64,000 nucleotides of DNA from Lacinutrix sp. MedPE-SW (GTDB taxonomy: Bacteria; Bacteroidota; Bacteroidia; Flavobacteriales; Flavobacteriaceae): contig NZ_MPCX01000010.1 of NCBI RefSeq assembly GCF_001874145.1, positions 1-64,000 on the forward strand. The letters are read 5' to 3'. Below the pieces are notes generated by a model. That model saw only the letters and a program-made list of their open reading frames with translations, had not been told where the DNA came from and ran no database searches. Both the position numbers and the translations under genes were made by a program. Positions 7,769 through 16,297 of this stretch are shown piece after piece (the stretch's first letter is position 1; each line of letters starts with the position of its first letter).

Positions 7769-9817
7769 TTAGTCAAAATCTGCATCGCTAACACCTTGGT
7801 TAACTTTTATGTCTTTAACATTAAAGTCAAATTTACGAGGTCCCATTGTTTGTCCAATTTTGAAAGCAAACTTAACACCTGCAACTTCTTTATAATCTGA
7901 ATAAAAAGTAGACTGAGTTCCTGCTGGAGACGTCCTTTCTTCTTTAATTTTTAATCCTGAATCTACAGCATAAAAATTAGATTGCTCGTCTGAAACTTTT
8001 ACTTTGTAGGCTTTTACACCATCAACCATTTCAATTTTCTCTAAAGTCGCACCACCATTTAACCAGTTAACTTCTGGAAAAGGAGAAGATTCAATTTGAG
8101 CTTTTTTAACTTCTTCTGGTGTCATGTCTTTACGTTGTCCAGCTGCAGATGAGTAACCTGTATCACCATCTAAAACCTGTTTTTGAGATTGACCCATAAC
8201 GTTAATTACTTGAGAGAATTGATTTTTAGTAGTACGCTTCATCTCTAAGTTAATTACAACACCTGGTTGTAACTCAGCTTCAGCAGTCATAAATACCGAG
8301 TTTACTTTTGCTAATTCGGCTTTACCTCCAATAGCATCAATATATGCGTTTAGTACTTTTTCTACACTTGCATCTTTTGGCATTTCAATATTTAAAACAG
8401 GCTCTTTAGTTTCGCTTGCATAAGTATCGTAATATTTAATTGGAATGTAAGTTTTCTTTAAGTTTGGTATAACTTCACTGCCTTTACCTACAACAACAAC
8501 TCTTGCTTTTTCACTAGTAAAGTATTTGTTTGCAACACGCTTAACATCTTCTGTGCTTACATCGTTAATTTTAGATAAGTATGTTTTATAAAAGTCTTTT
8601 GGCAAGTTGTTTAACTTAATATTTAATGCGTAGTTAGCAATAGTTTGTGGGCGCTCTAAAGCTAATACAAAATCACCTACATATTTAGCTTTGGCATTTT
8701 TTAAATCTTCGGCAGAAACTGGTTCTGTTTTAATTCTTTTAATCTCTTTTAATGCTTGTACAACAGCACTATCTGTAACAGCGTTTCTTACAGAAGCACC
8801 AGCAGTAAAACGAGATGCTCCATAACGATCTGTACCAACACTTGAGCGTGCGCCATAAGTATAACCATGCTCTTCACGTAAATTCATGTTTAGGTACGAG
8901 TTAAAACCACCACCTAAAATTTTATTAGCAATTAATACAGCATGGTAATCTTCATCACCCATTTTTAAATCTACATTACTTGTAATAGAAATGTTAGACT
9001 GTACTGCGTTAGGCATGTCTATAAAATCAATTTCTGTAGCATTTACATTTTTGTATGGTTCAGGTATTGTTTTAGTTACATCGATACCTTTTTCCCAGTT
9101 TTTAAAGTATTTTTTTACTTGTTTTTCTACAGTTCTAAAATCTACATCACCTACTACAACTAAGTAAGCATTATTAGGGTTAAAGTTTGCTTGATAAAAA
9201 GCACGAACATTGTCTAATGTAATATTGTTTAAAGTTTCTTCTGTTACAAACTCTCCATAAGGGTGTTTTTTACCGTAAGCTAATGCACTACCTACACGAC
9301 TAGCAATGGCATCTACACTTTTAGCACTAGATTTAATGCCTTCAATTGCTTTTTCTTTTTCTTTTTGAAACTCCTCTTCTGTTAATAAGGGATTCATTGC
9401 AGCATCTGCCATAAGTTCTAAAATACGCTCTGAGTATTTTGTTAAAGAGCTTGCAAACGCACTAGAAGAGCCAAAGCTTAATCTAGCACCAAGAAAATCG
9501 ATTTCTTCGTTAAATTCGTCTTTAGATATTGTAGTGGTTCCGTTTCCAAGCATTGCGCCTAAAATACCAGAAACACCTGCTATTTTTCCTTCTACTACAG
9601 GTTTGTTATCTATTCTTAATGAATAAGAGACACGAGGTAATTTATGGTTTTCAACCACAAGAACTTTTAATCCGTTTTTTAATTCAAATTCTCCAGGTAC
9701 TTCCAATGTAATTTTTGGAGCAGGTCCTGGTTTTGGCTGTTTAGATCTATCAATTTGTGCAGTTACAGAAATTGATAATAAAAACAAGGCTATTATCGCT
9801 GTTATTTTTGTTTTCAT
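7769..9817 (-). CDS. M16 family peptidase-like protein lacking the zinc motif, with C-terminal LolA-like extension
   Basis: 682 residues from the chosen ATG at 9817, which gives a clean signal peptide (MKTKITAIIALFLLSISVTAQ is the segment read; cleavage after AQ). An upstream in-frame ATG at 9847 would add ten polar residues and is less likely. Residues up to about 460 form two M16 domains. Where active members have HxxEH the sequence reads GVSGILGAMLGNGT, so both His and the Glu are absent. The second-domain Arg/Tyr substrate motif (EEHGYTYGARSS) is kept. The last ~200 residues (from VLNAYIDAIGGKAELAKVNS) resemble the outer-membrane lipoprotein-sorting (LolA/LolB-like) fold. It follows the active partner on the same strand at 92 bases, as expected for a heterodimeric M16B periplasmic peptidase. 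Confidence 0.9.
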   Translation of the reverse strand: MKTKITAIIALFLLSISVTAQIDRSKQPKPGPAPKITLEVPGEFELKNGLKVLVVENHKLPRVSYSLRIDNKPVVEGKIAGVSGILGAMLGNGTTTISKDEFNEEIDFLGARLSFGSSSAFASSLTKYSERILELMADAAMNPLLTEEEFQKEKEKAIEGIKSSAKSVDAIASRVGSALAYGKKHPYGEFVTEETLNNITLDNVRAFYQANFNPNNAYLVVVGDVDFRTVEKQVKKYFKNWEKGIDVTKTIPEPYKNVNATEIDFIDMPNAVQSNISITSNVDLKMGDEDYHAVLIANKILGGGFNSYLNMNLREEHGYTYGARSSVGTDRYGASRFTAGASVRNAVTDSAVVQALKEIKRIKTEPVSAEDLKNAKAKYVGDFVLALERPQTIANYALNIKLNNLPKDFYKTYLSKINDVSTEDVKRVANKYFTSEKARVVVVGKGSEVIPNLKKTYIPIKYYDTYASETKEPVLNIEMPKDASVEKVLNAYIDAIGGKAELAKVNSVFMTAEAELQPGVVINLEMKRTTKNQFSQVINVMGQSQKQVLDGDTGYSSAAGQRKDMTPEEVKKAQIESSPFPEVNWLNGGATLEKIEMVDGVKAYKVKVSDEQSNFYAVDSGLKIKEERTSPAGTQSTFYSDYKEVAGVKFAFKIGQTMGPRKFDFNVKDIKVNQGVSDADFD

Positions 9818-9909
9818 TTGTATTATTTGTTTTTTAAAACTTTTCAATAAACTTTTACATAATTCTTTTTAAAAAAAATTATTTTAAAAATATAGTGATC
9901 TGTTTTTTA

Positions 9910-11232
9910 TTATTTTTCTTCTTTAACTTCTGGTAAATACTCTAATACTAAACGTTGGTTAGGGTTTAGGTATTTTTTAGCAACGGCTTGAATTTCTTCT
10001 CTTGTAATAGAACGGTAAATGTCAATTTCGTTGTTAATTAAGTTTACATCATCATATAACATATAATATCTTGCTAAAGAGTTTGCGATACCAGAAACGC
10101 TAGAGTTAGAGTTTACAAAGTTATTTTCAAATTGATTTTGAAGTTTTTGGTAATCTCTTTCAGAAATTAATTCGTTTTGAACTTTTAATAATTCTTCATC
10201 AATACCAGCTAATAACTCGTCTAAAGAAACGTCTCCTAATGGTAATCCAAATAATATGTAAGTTCCATAATCTTCTTGACTTTGGTTAAAGGCACCAACT
10301 TGTAATGCTTTTTTCTCATCGTCAACTAATTTTTTATATAATTTAGAAGTTTTACCATCACTTAAATAACTAGAAAGCATATCTAAAACATAAGCATCTC
10401 TTTCTGTCATTGCTGGCGTTCTGTAAGCAGCCATGATTGCAGGAATTTGAATGTTTGGATCGTAAGCCTTAGCTCTTATAGTTTCTGTAATAGGGTCTTC
10501 TTTTGGAAAGTTACGTACAATATCTTCACCTCTTGGAATTGGGCCAAAGTAATCTTCTACCATTTTTTTAGTAGCAGGAATATCTATATCTCCAGCAACT
10601 ACTAAAACAGCGTTGTTTGGCACATAGAATTTTTTGTTAAATGCTTGAAACTCTTCTAATGATGCAGCATCTAAATGTGCCATTTTTCCAATAGTTGTTC
10701 CTTTATAAGGGTGTTTTTTGAACATGTGTAATTTAACATTCTCAATAAAACGACCGTAAGGAGAATTGTCTACTCTTAAACGTTTTTCTTCCTTTACAAC
10801 TTCGTTTTGAGTATCAACACCTATTTGATTAATAATTGGGTGCATTAAACGTTCAGACTCCATCCACAAGCCTAATTCTAAGCTATTAGAAGGGAAAATT
10901 TCATAATAATATGTACGGTCATCTGTAGTATTTGCATTGTTACTTCCGCCGTTAGAAGTTACAATTTTAAACCATTCGCCACGTTCAATGTTTTTTGTTC
11001 CTTCAAATAAAAGGTGCTCAAAAAAGTGTGCCATTCCTGTGCGTTCTGGGTGTTCATCTTTTGCACCTACGTGATACATAACCGAAGTTGTTACTACTGG
11101 TGCGGTGTTGTCTTGATGTAAAATAACGTGCATGCCGTTACTTAAATCGTACTCTTCAAACTTAACCTCTTGAGCATTAGCTGTTAAACCAACTAAAAGC
11201 AAAGCAGCTAATGAGAATAAATTTTTTTTCAT
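9910..11232 (-). CDS. M16 family zinc metallopeptidase (active subunit)
   Basis: 440-residue secreted pitrilysin-type peptidase. A signal peptide ends at about residue 20 (LTANA-QE). The inverted zinc motif HFFEH is at residues 69-73 and the third ligand Glu lies at about 148 in NEVVKEEKR. The two M16 domains are complete, and the protein ends in acidic and basic residues without a sorting tail, so it should be periplasmic. It is the first gene of a two-gene unit with the inactive-looking partner, under a promoter at about 11299-11306. Confidence 0.94.
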   Translation of the reverse strand: MKKNLFSLAALLLVGLTANAQEVKFEEYDLSNGMHVILHQDNTAPVVTTSVMYHVGAKDEHPERTGMAHFFEHLLFEGTKNIERGEWFKIVTSNGGSNNANTTDDRTYYYEIFPSNSLELGLWMESERLMHPIINQIGVDTQNEVVKEEKRLRVDNSPYGRFIENVKLHMFKKHPYKGTTIGKMAHLDAASLEEFQAFNKKFYVPNNAVLVVAGDIDIPATKKMVEDYFGPIPRGEDIVRNFPKEDPITETIRAKAYDPNIQIPAIMAAYRTPAMTERDAYVLDMLSSYLSDGKTSKLYKKLVDDEKKALQVGAFNQSQEDYGTYILFGLPLGDVSLDELLAGIDEELLKVQNELISERDYQKLQNQFENNFVNSNSSVSGIANSLARYYMLYDDVNLINNEIDIYRSITREEIQAVAKKYLNPNQRLVLEYLPEVKEEK

Positions 11233-11283
11233 TGTGATGATTGTTTTTGTTAATGTAGTATGAGTCTATAACCTTTATAAAAT

Positions 11284-11306
11284 GTTACAGGTTTGTAACA
11301 AAAATA
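11284..11306 (-). promoter_or_regulatory. Promoter box and overlapping palindrome upstream of the M16 pair
   Basis: On the minus strand TATTTTTG (11306-11299) fits the -7 consensus. It abuts a perfect inverted repeat GTTACA-N4-TGTAAC at 11284-11299, which would cover the transcription start region. An operator role is inference. Confidence 0.45.
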
Positions 11307-11421
11307 CCATGTTAGATAATAGTTAGTTCTTTAAATATGTTAAATTTTAACAATGAATTATAAAAAATAGAATGTTTTTTTCCGAAATTTATAGGTATTA
11401 CAAACCAAAAACATACTGAAT

Positions 11422-11901
11422 ATGAAAAACTTAACTCTACCAATACGTTTTGGCATCGTTATTAGTGCATTATTGATTGCCTTTTTTTTAGTACTATCAC
11501 TTTTTGAACTACATACGCATCCAGCATTTAGTTTGGGTAACGGTATTATTGTAGGTTTTGGTATTTATGAAACCATTAGATATTATAAATTAGAACAAGG
11601 AAAACAATTTAGCTATACTGGAGGTTTTACCGTAGGAATTGTTGCAGGTTTTTTAGCAACTATAATTTTTACAATTTTCTTTTTGCTCTATGCAACAGAA
11701 GTAAATCCAGATTTTTTAGCAAGCCTATTAGAGGTGTTTAAAAACGATTATAATGTAAGTGTTGGCTTAGTAACCTTTGTTGTTGCTATTATGGGTTTTG
11801 CAACCTCTGTAGTATTAACTTTAACTTGTATGCAATTATTTAAGCAAAGTAGAAACATAGTAGAGGCTAATAAAGAAATGCCTTTAAAAAAGGTTTCGTA
11901 A
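11422..11901 (+). CDS. DUF4199 domain-containing membrane protein
   Basis: 159 residues with four predicted transmembrane helices (residues about 8-26, 33-50, 68-92 and 112-137), the typical DUF4199 layout found in Bacteroidetes. The stretch GIYETIRYYK between helices 2 and 3 is a family feature. No function is known. It is divergent from the M16 pair and precedes rplU by about 180 bases. Confidence 0.82.
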   Translation: MKNLTLPIRFGIVISALLIAFFLVLSLFELHTHPAFSLGNGIIVGFGIYETIRYYKLEQGKQFSYTGGFTVGIVAGFLATIIFTIFFLLYATEVNPDFLASLLEVFKNDYNVSVGLVTFVVAIMGFATSVVLTLTCMQLFKQSRNIVEANKEMPLKKVS

Positions 11902-11989
11902 TATAATTTTAAAAGTTGTAATTGTTATAATTAATTGACCTTCAGATTTTTTTATCTTTAAAATAATAGAAATCCCTTGTAAAAAACGT

Positions 11990-12019
11990 TTGTAGATTAA
12001 TAAAATAGAAGTATATTTG
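11990..12019 (+). promoter_or_regulatory. Promoter of rplU-rpmA
   Basis: TTG (11990-11992), a 19-base spacer and TATATTTG (12012-12019) match the Bacteroidetes consensus closely. Expected start of transcription is about 12026, giving a leader of about 55 bases. Confidence 0.8.
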
Positions 12020-12023
12020 CATC

Positions 12024-12043
12024 CGCTTTCTGAGAAGAAAGTG
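12024..12043 (+). promoter_or_regulatory. GNRA-tetraloop hairpin at the 5' end of the rplU transcript
   Basis: CGCTTTCT-GAGA-AGAAAGTG folds into an eight-pair stem (one G-U pair) capped by GAGA, a GNRA tetraloop. It sits at or within a few bases of the predicted transcript start, so it may be a 5' stabiliser or an r-protein binding site. Confidence 0.5.
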
Positions 12044-12081
12044 CATTTATTTATATAACAAATTAATAAAAACGTTACGCT

Positions 12082-12735
12082 ATGTACGCAATTGTAGAGA
12101 TAGCAGGGCATCAATTTAAAGTTGAAAAAGACCAAAAAGTTTTTGTTAACCGTTTAGCAATAGAAGAAGGTAAGAAAGTAGATTTCGATAATGTTCTTTT
12201 AATTGGTGATGGTGACAATGTTACTTTAGGCGCCCCAGCTATAGGCGGAGCACTAGTAGGTGCAAAAGTCTTAAGACACCTTCAAGGTGAGAAAGTTATT
12301 GTTTTCAAAAAGAAAAGAAGAAAAGGTTACCGTGTTAAGAATGGACACAGACAAGCTTTATCTGAAATCATAATTGAAAACATTGTAGCTTCAGGAGCTA
12401 AGCCAGCTAAAAAAGCTGCTCCAAAAAAAGAAACTAAAGCTGCTGCACCAAAAGCAGAAGCTAAACCTGCTGCTAAAAAAGCAACAGGAAAAGCTGATGA
12501 TTTGAAGAAAGTTGAAGGTATTGGACCTAAAATTGCTTCAACATTAGTAGAAGCAGGAATTTCAACTTTTGCTGAATTAGCAAAAACAGATGCTGCAAAA
12601 ATTTCTGAAATTATCGCAGATGTTCGTGGAAACCACGTAACAGATACTTGGCCAGCACAAGCTAAATTAGCTGCTGAAGGTAAGTGGGATGAGTTAAAGA
12701 AATGGCAAGACGAATTAGATGGTGGTAAAGCTTAA
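12082..12735 (+). CDS. rplU: 50S ribosomal protein L21 with C-terminal helix-hairpin-helix extension
   Basis: 217 residues, twice the usual ~103 of bL21. Residues 1-103 are a complete L21 (MYAIVEIAGHQFKVEKDQKV to IIIENIVASG), including the basic RNA-binding stretch KKKRRKGYRVKNGHRQ. Residues about 104-137 are an Ala/Lys/Pro-rich linker. Residues about 138-217 contain a helix-hairpin-helix-like fold (LKKVEGIGPKIASTLVEAGI) of the type seen in DUF4332-like nucleic-acid-binding proteins, ending EGKWDELKKWQDELDGGKA. The extension seems widespread in Flavobacteriaceae (recollection). It forms an operon with rpmA 41 bases downstream. Confidence 0.97.
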   Translation: MYAIVEIAGHQFKVEKDQKVFVNRLAIEEGKKVDFDNVLLIGDGDNVTLGAPAIGGALVGAKVLRHLQGEKVIVFKKKRRKGYRVKNGHRQALSEIIIENIVASGAKPAKKAAPKKETKAAAPKAEAKPAAKKATGKADDLKKVEGIGPKIASTLVEAGISTFAELAKTDAAKISEIIADVRGNHVTDTWPAQAKLAAEGKWDELKKWQDELDGGKA

Positions 12736-12776
12736 TAGCAACCGCTTTAATATTAACAATATAAAACCTTAAGATC

Positions 12777-13037
12777 ATGGCTCACAAAAAAGGAGTTGGT
12801 AGTTCGAAGAATGGTAGAGAATCAGAATCGAAACGTTTAGGCGTTAAAATTTTTGGTGGTCAAGCTGCTATTGCTGGTAACATTATCATAAGACAAAGAG
12901 GTAATACACATCACCCAGGTGAAAATGTATACCAAGGAAAAGATCATACTTTACATGCTAAAGTTGATGGTCTTGTAAAATTCACAAAGAAAAAAGACAA
13001 CAAGTCTTATGTTTCTATTGAGCCTTTTGAGGCTTAG
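12777..13037 (+). CDS. rpmA: 50S ribosomal protein L27
   Basis: 86-residue bL27 starting [20 protein letters not shown], with the conserved [15 protein letters not shown] and HPGENV motifs. The N-terminal tail reaches the peptidyl-transferase centre. There is no N-terminal prepeptide of the Firmicute type. It pairs with rplU, and a terminator follows that overlaps the end of the convergent umuC. Confidence 0.98.
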   Translation: MAHKKGVGSSKNGRESESKRLGVKIFGGQAAIAGNIIIRQRGNTHHPGENVYQGKDHTLHAKVDGLVKFTKKKDNKSYVSIEPFEA

Positions 13038-13059
13038 GAATTTTTTATCCTAAAAAAAT

Positions 13060-13094
13060 AAACGCCTTTTCTTTTTATTTAAGATTAGGCGTTT
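13060..13094. terminator. Terminator shared by rpmA and umuC
   Basis: AAACGCCT / AGGCGTTT arms with a 19-base T-rich loop and a T-run on the plus strand. The umuC stop codon (13075) lies inside the loop. Confidence 0.7.
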
Positions 13095-14364
13095 TTTTAT
13101 TACTAATGGTCATTAACTCGTTCCATTGCGTTGTGTATCTTGGGCTGCGATGTTCTTTTATTAATGCCCATTCTTTTTCTCTATTGCCTACGGTGGCTAA
13201 TTTTACTTTGTTTTTTCCGTACTTGCTATTTAAAAGATCTATAACATTAGTTATACTCTTACTTTCAATTTTTTTGCAAGAATTAAATAGGCTCATTTGT
13301 ATTTCGTTTTCAGGAACAAGCCCTAATAAGTTTACGCCTACTTTTTTATATCTATAGCCTTCTTTGTAAATTTTTTTTAATCCTATTAATGCTTTTTGTG
13401 TTAAAGCTATAGTACTGTTTGTAGGTTCGTTTAAGGTTAAAACAATTTTATTAGAATATTGTTTATCTGTATTGCTGTGGTAATTGGTTTGTAAAAAAAT
13501 TTCAATGTGTGTTGCTGCAGATTGTTGTTGCCTTAGTAAATCTGCTACTTCAGATACATAATAACTACAGGCTTCTTCAATAAGCCCATAATTAGATAGT
13601 TTAAACCCAAAAGATTTTGCTGTACCAATTCCTTTTTTTACTTGAATATTGGTGTTAATTTGCAGGCATGGCATATTGTTTAATTCTCTCCATAAGCGTT
13701 CACCTATAACAGTCATTTCTTTTCTAACCCAATCTACAGGCATATTAGCAAACTCTAATGCATTTTTTTTACCAGCATTTTCTATTCTAATGGCATGCTT
13801 TTTACCGATGCCCCATATGTCTTTTATTTTACATTCTTTAAGTAAAAATTGCCTTTTACTTTCTGTATCTACAACATATACGTTATTGTTTTTAGCTATT
13901 TTTTTCGCGTATTTATTTGCTATTTTAGATAGTGATTTTGTTTTAGCTATGCCTACGCCAACTGGAATACCGGTATTTTTGTAAACAGTGTCTTTTATTT
14001 TGTGGGCTATGCTTTCTAGTTCTTCAATTTTATAATGCGATAAGTCTACAAAACTTTCATCAATGCTATATTCTTCAACAAAAGGAGAGAAGTCTCTTAA
14101 GGTATCCATAACTCGTTTAGATAAATCACTATACAATGTGTAATTAGAAGAAAAGCACACAACATTGTTACGAGACAATAAATCTTTTATTTTAAAAACA
14201 GGTTGGAACATAGGTATATGCGCTAGTGCTTTAGCTTCTTTGTTGGCCGCTATTATACAGCCATCATTATTACTTAAAACCACTACTGGTTTATTTTGTA
14301 AATCTGGTCTAAATACTTGCTCACAAGAGGCATAAAAACTATTACAATCTACCAATGCTATCAT
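13075..14364 (-). CDS. umuC: Y-family DNA polymerase V catalytic subunit UmuC
   Basis: 429 residues from the ATG at 14364 ([18 protein letters not shown]), the canonical Y-family start. Longer frames add a tail that would run into umuD. Catalytic carboxylates are in the first motif (Asp6) and in [10 protein letters not shown]. The helix-hairpin-helix [12 protein letters not shown] and the little-finger/UmuC C-terminal region ([20 protein letters not shown]) are complete. It performs error-prone translesion synthesis after DNA damage. The start codon overlaps the umuD stop by one base (TAATG read on the minus strand), so the two are translationally coupled. Confidence 0.95.
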   Translation of the reverse strand: MIALVDCNSFYASCEQVFRPDLQNKPVVVLSNNDGCIIAANKEAKALAHIPMFQPVFKIKDLLSRNNVVCFSSNYTLYSDLSKRVMDTLRDFSPFVEEYSIDESFVDLSHYKIEELESIAHKIKDTVYKNTGIPVGVGIAKTKSLSKIANKYAKKIAKNNNVYVVDTESKRQFLLKECKIKDIWGIGKKHAIRIENAGKKNALEFANMPVDWVRKEMTVIGERLWRELNNMPCLQINTNIQVKKGIGTAKSFGFKLSNYGLIEEACSYYVSEVADLLRQQQSAATHIEIFLQTNYHSNTDKQYSNKIVLTLNEPTNSTIALTQKALIGLKKIYKEGYRYKKVGVNLLGLVPENEIQMSLFNSCKKIESKSITNVIDLLNSKYGKNKVKLATVGNREKEWALIKEHRSPRYTTQWNELMTISNKKTPNLK

Positions 14365-14729
14365 TATTTTACAGCTTTTATAATATATGTAATAACACCC
14401 CAAACTTGTAATGTTTCTTTTTGCTTGTTTTCTATTTTTAGTATGGAAAAAGCACCTTCTTTAATTGCTAATATAAGTTGGTTTTTATTAGGTGTTAAGG
14501 ATTTATCTATAATGAGTACGTCATTTTCTTTAATACCATAGTTTGTAAATGAATTATCTGCAACTCTAACATAAAAAGTTGCCGAAGGATTACTTACTAA
14601 TGCTTCATTTAAATCTATTCTTGGCTCTGTATAATGTGTCGCCGGACTTGAAAATCCTGTTTGTGATGGTCTTGTTACTCTATGGTTTTTAGACGACCTT
14701 TTTATGTAATATGTTTTATTTTCTGTCAT
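14364..14729 (-). CDS. umuD: UmuD-like S24 family autoprotease
   Basis: 121-residue partner of UmuC. The predicted self-cleavage site is Thr24-Gly25 in [10 protein letters not shown], at the same position as Cys24-Gly25 of E. coli UmuD. The catalytic dyad Ser60 (VADNSF) and Lys98 (FSILKIE) is in place, and the conserved DLNEAL and ATFYVRV stretches are present. No N-terminal helix-turn-helix is present, so it cannot be a LexA-like repressor by itself. A 28-base palindrome covers its start codon (14726-14753). Confidence 0.93.
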   Translation of the reverse strand: MTENKTYYIKRSSKNHRVTRPSQTGFSSPATHYTEPRIDLNEALVSNPSATFYVRVADNSFTNYGIKENDVLIIDKSLTPNKNQLILAIKEGAFSILKIENKQKETLQVWGVITYIIKAVK

Positions 14730-14753
14730 ATTTTGTAAAATTACAAAATATGA
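14726..14753. promoter_or_regulatory. 28-base palindrome over the umuD start: candidate damage-response operator
   Basis: Two perfect 13-base arms (TCATATTTTGTAA and TTACAAAATATGA) separated by AA. The start codon of umuD lies inside one arm. The core TTTTGTAA-N2-TTACAAAA has the look of a dimeric repressor site. The regulator is not identifiable from this window. Confidence 0.6.
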
Positions 14754-14769
14754 ATTTTAAATTTGTCTG

Positions 14770-14791
14770 TAAGCAAAAAATAATTTGCTTA
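14770..14791. repeat. Inverted repeat TAAGCAAA / TTTGCTTA
   Basis: Perfect eight-base arms with a six-base loop, between the umuD palindrome and the ahcY terminator. It could be part of the umuD promoter region; no clear -7 box was recognised. Confidence 0.4.
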
Positions 14792-14796
14792 AAAAC

Positions 14797-14833
14797 AAAA
14801 AATCCTAAACGTTTAAGGTTTAGGATTTTTTTT
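14797..14833. terminator. Terminator of ahcY
   Basis: Arms AAAAAATCCTAAAC and GTTTAGGATTTTTT around a seven-base loop. It lies 19 bases past the ahcY stop codon. Confidence 0.9.
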
Positions 14834-14851
14834 ATAATGAGATTTTTAATC

Positions 14852-16168
14852 TTAATATCTGTAGTGCTCAGGCTTATATGGTCCTTCTACGGTTACACCA
14901 ATATAATCTGCTTGGTAATCTTTAAGTTCTGTTAACTCAACACCAATTTTTTCTAAGTGTAATTTTGCTACTTTCTCATCTAAATGTTTTGGTAACATAT
15001 AAACGTCATTTTCATAATTATCACTGTTTTTCCAAAGCTCAATTTGTGCTAAAGTTTGGTTTGTAAAAGAGTTACTCATTACAAAACTAGGGTGACCAGT
15101 TGCACAACCTAAGTTTACTAAACGACCTTCGGCTAAAATAATAATATCTTTACCATCAATAGTATACTTATCTACTTGAGGCTTGATAGTATTTTTAGTG
15201 TTTCCGTAGTTTTCGTTTAACCAAGCCATTTGTATTTCATTGTCAAAATGTCCAATGTTACATACTATGGTTTTGTCTTTCATTGCTTTAAAGTGCTCTG
15301 CACGAACAATGTCTTTATTCCCAGTTGTAGTAATTACAATGTCACTATTTCCAACGACAGTTTCTAATTTTTTAACTTCAAAACCATCCATTGCAGCTTG
15401 TAAAGCACAAATTGGATCAATTTCTGTAACGGTAACAATACTTCCTGCTCCTTTAAAAGACGCAGCAGTACCTTTACCAACATCACCATAGCCACATACA
15501 GTTACACGCTTACCAGCAAGCATAACATCTGTTGCACGACGTATAGCATCTACAGCACTTTCTTTACAACCATATTTATTATCGAATTTAGACTTGGTTA
15601 CAGAGTCGTTTACGTTAATTGCTGGCATTGGTAAAGTTCCATTTTTTACACGCTCGTAAAGTCTGTGAACACCTGTTGTCGTTTCTTCACTTAAACCTTT
15701 AATTCCTGCAGCTAATTCTGGGTATTTATCTAATACCATATTTGTTAAATCTCCACCATCATCAAGAATCATGTTTAATGGTTGTCTGTCTTCACCAAAA
15801 AATAAAGTTTGTTCTATACACCAATCAAACTCTTCTTCTGTCATGTCTTTCCATGCATAAACAGCGGTTCCTGCATCTGCAATTGCAGCAGCAGCTTGAT
15901 CTTGTGTAGAGAAAATGTTACAAGAACTCCAAGTAACTTCTGCGCCTAAAGCTTGTAAAGTTTCAATTAAAACAGCAGTTTGAATAGTCATGTGTAAACA
16001 TCCTGCAATTCTAGCGCCTTTTAATGGTTGCTCGTTTTTATACTCTTCGCGTAAACTCATTAAACCAGGCATTTCTGCTTCGGCTAATTCTATTTCTTTT
16101 CTTCCCCAAGCGGCAAGAGACATATCTTTTACCTTATTAGGTACGTAAGGAATTGTTTTAGTGCTCAT
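14852..16168 (-). CDS. ahcY: Adenosylhomocysteinase
   Basis: 438-residue S-adenosylhomocysteine hydrolase, splitting SAH to adenosine and homocysteine and so keeping methylation reactions running. NAD-binding motif [10 protein letters not shown] is at about residues 219-228, with family blocks [26 protein letters not shown] and the C-terminal [10 protein letters not shown], which contributes to the neighbouring subunit's cofactor site. Full-length cytosolic enzyme. It is divergent from the Sfp-type transferase and has its own -7 box and terminator, so it is monocistronic. Confidence 0.98.
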   Translation of the reverse strand: MSTKTIPYVPNKVKDMSLAAWGRKEIELAEAEMPGLMSLREEYKNEQPLKGARIAGCLHMTIQTAVLIETLQALGAEVTWSSCNIFSTQDQAAAAIADAGTAVYAWKDMTEEEFDWCIEQTLFFGEDRQPLNMILDDGGDLTNMVLDKYPELAAGIKGLSEETTTGVHRLYERVKNGTLPMPAINVNDSVTKSKFDNKYGCKESAVDAIRRATDVMLAGKRVTVCGYGDVGKGTAASFKGAGSIVTVTEIDPICALQAAMDGFEVKKLETVVGNSDIVITTTGNKDIVRAEHFKAMKDKTIVCNIGHFDNEIQMAWLNENYGNTKNTIKPQVDKYTIDGKDIIILAEGRLVNLGCATGHPSFVMSNSFTNQTLAQIELWKNSDNYENDVYMLPKHLDEKVAKLHLEKIGVELTELKDYQADYIGVTVEGPYKPEHYRY

Positions 16169-16266
16169 ATTTTTTTCTTAATTTTTATAAAATGATTAGC
16201 CTTTGGGATTTAGGACTTAAAATGGTTAAATTCGCCATAGAAAGTGATAAAAAGCCTTAGACGCTG

Positions 16267-16274
16267 CAAAGATA
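16267..16274 (-). promoter_or_regulatory. -7 box of ahcY
   Basis: TATCTTTG on the minus strand, followed by CAGCGTCT. The same TTTGCAGCGT continuation occurs after the -7 box of the TPP-riboswitch transcript at 21134. The leader to ahcY is about 90 bases; no SAH riboswitch was recognised in it. Confidence 0.6.
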
Positions 16275-16297
16275 ATCAATAGAATTTAGAATATTAA

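Noticed and set aside
14317-14935. Short plus-strand frames around umuD and the ahcY terminator
   Set aside because: They read through the umuD palindrome and terminators and have no protein-like composition.
16169-16297. Possible SAH or SAM riboswitch in the ahcY leader
   Set aside because: The conserved SAH-riboswitch core was not found; only a -7 box is supported.
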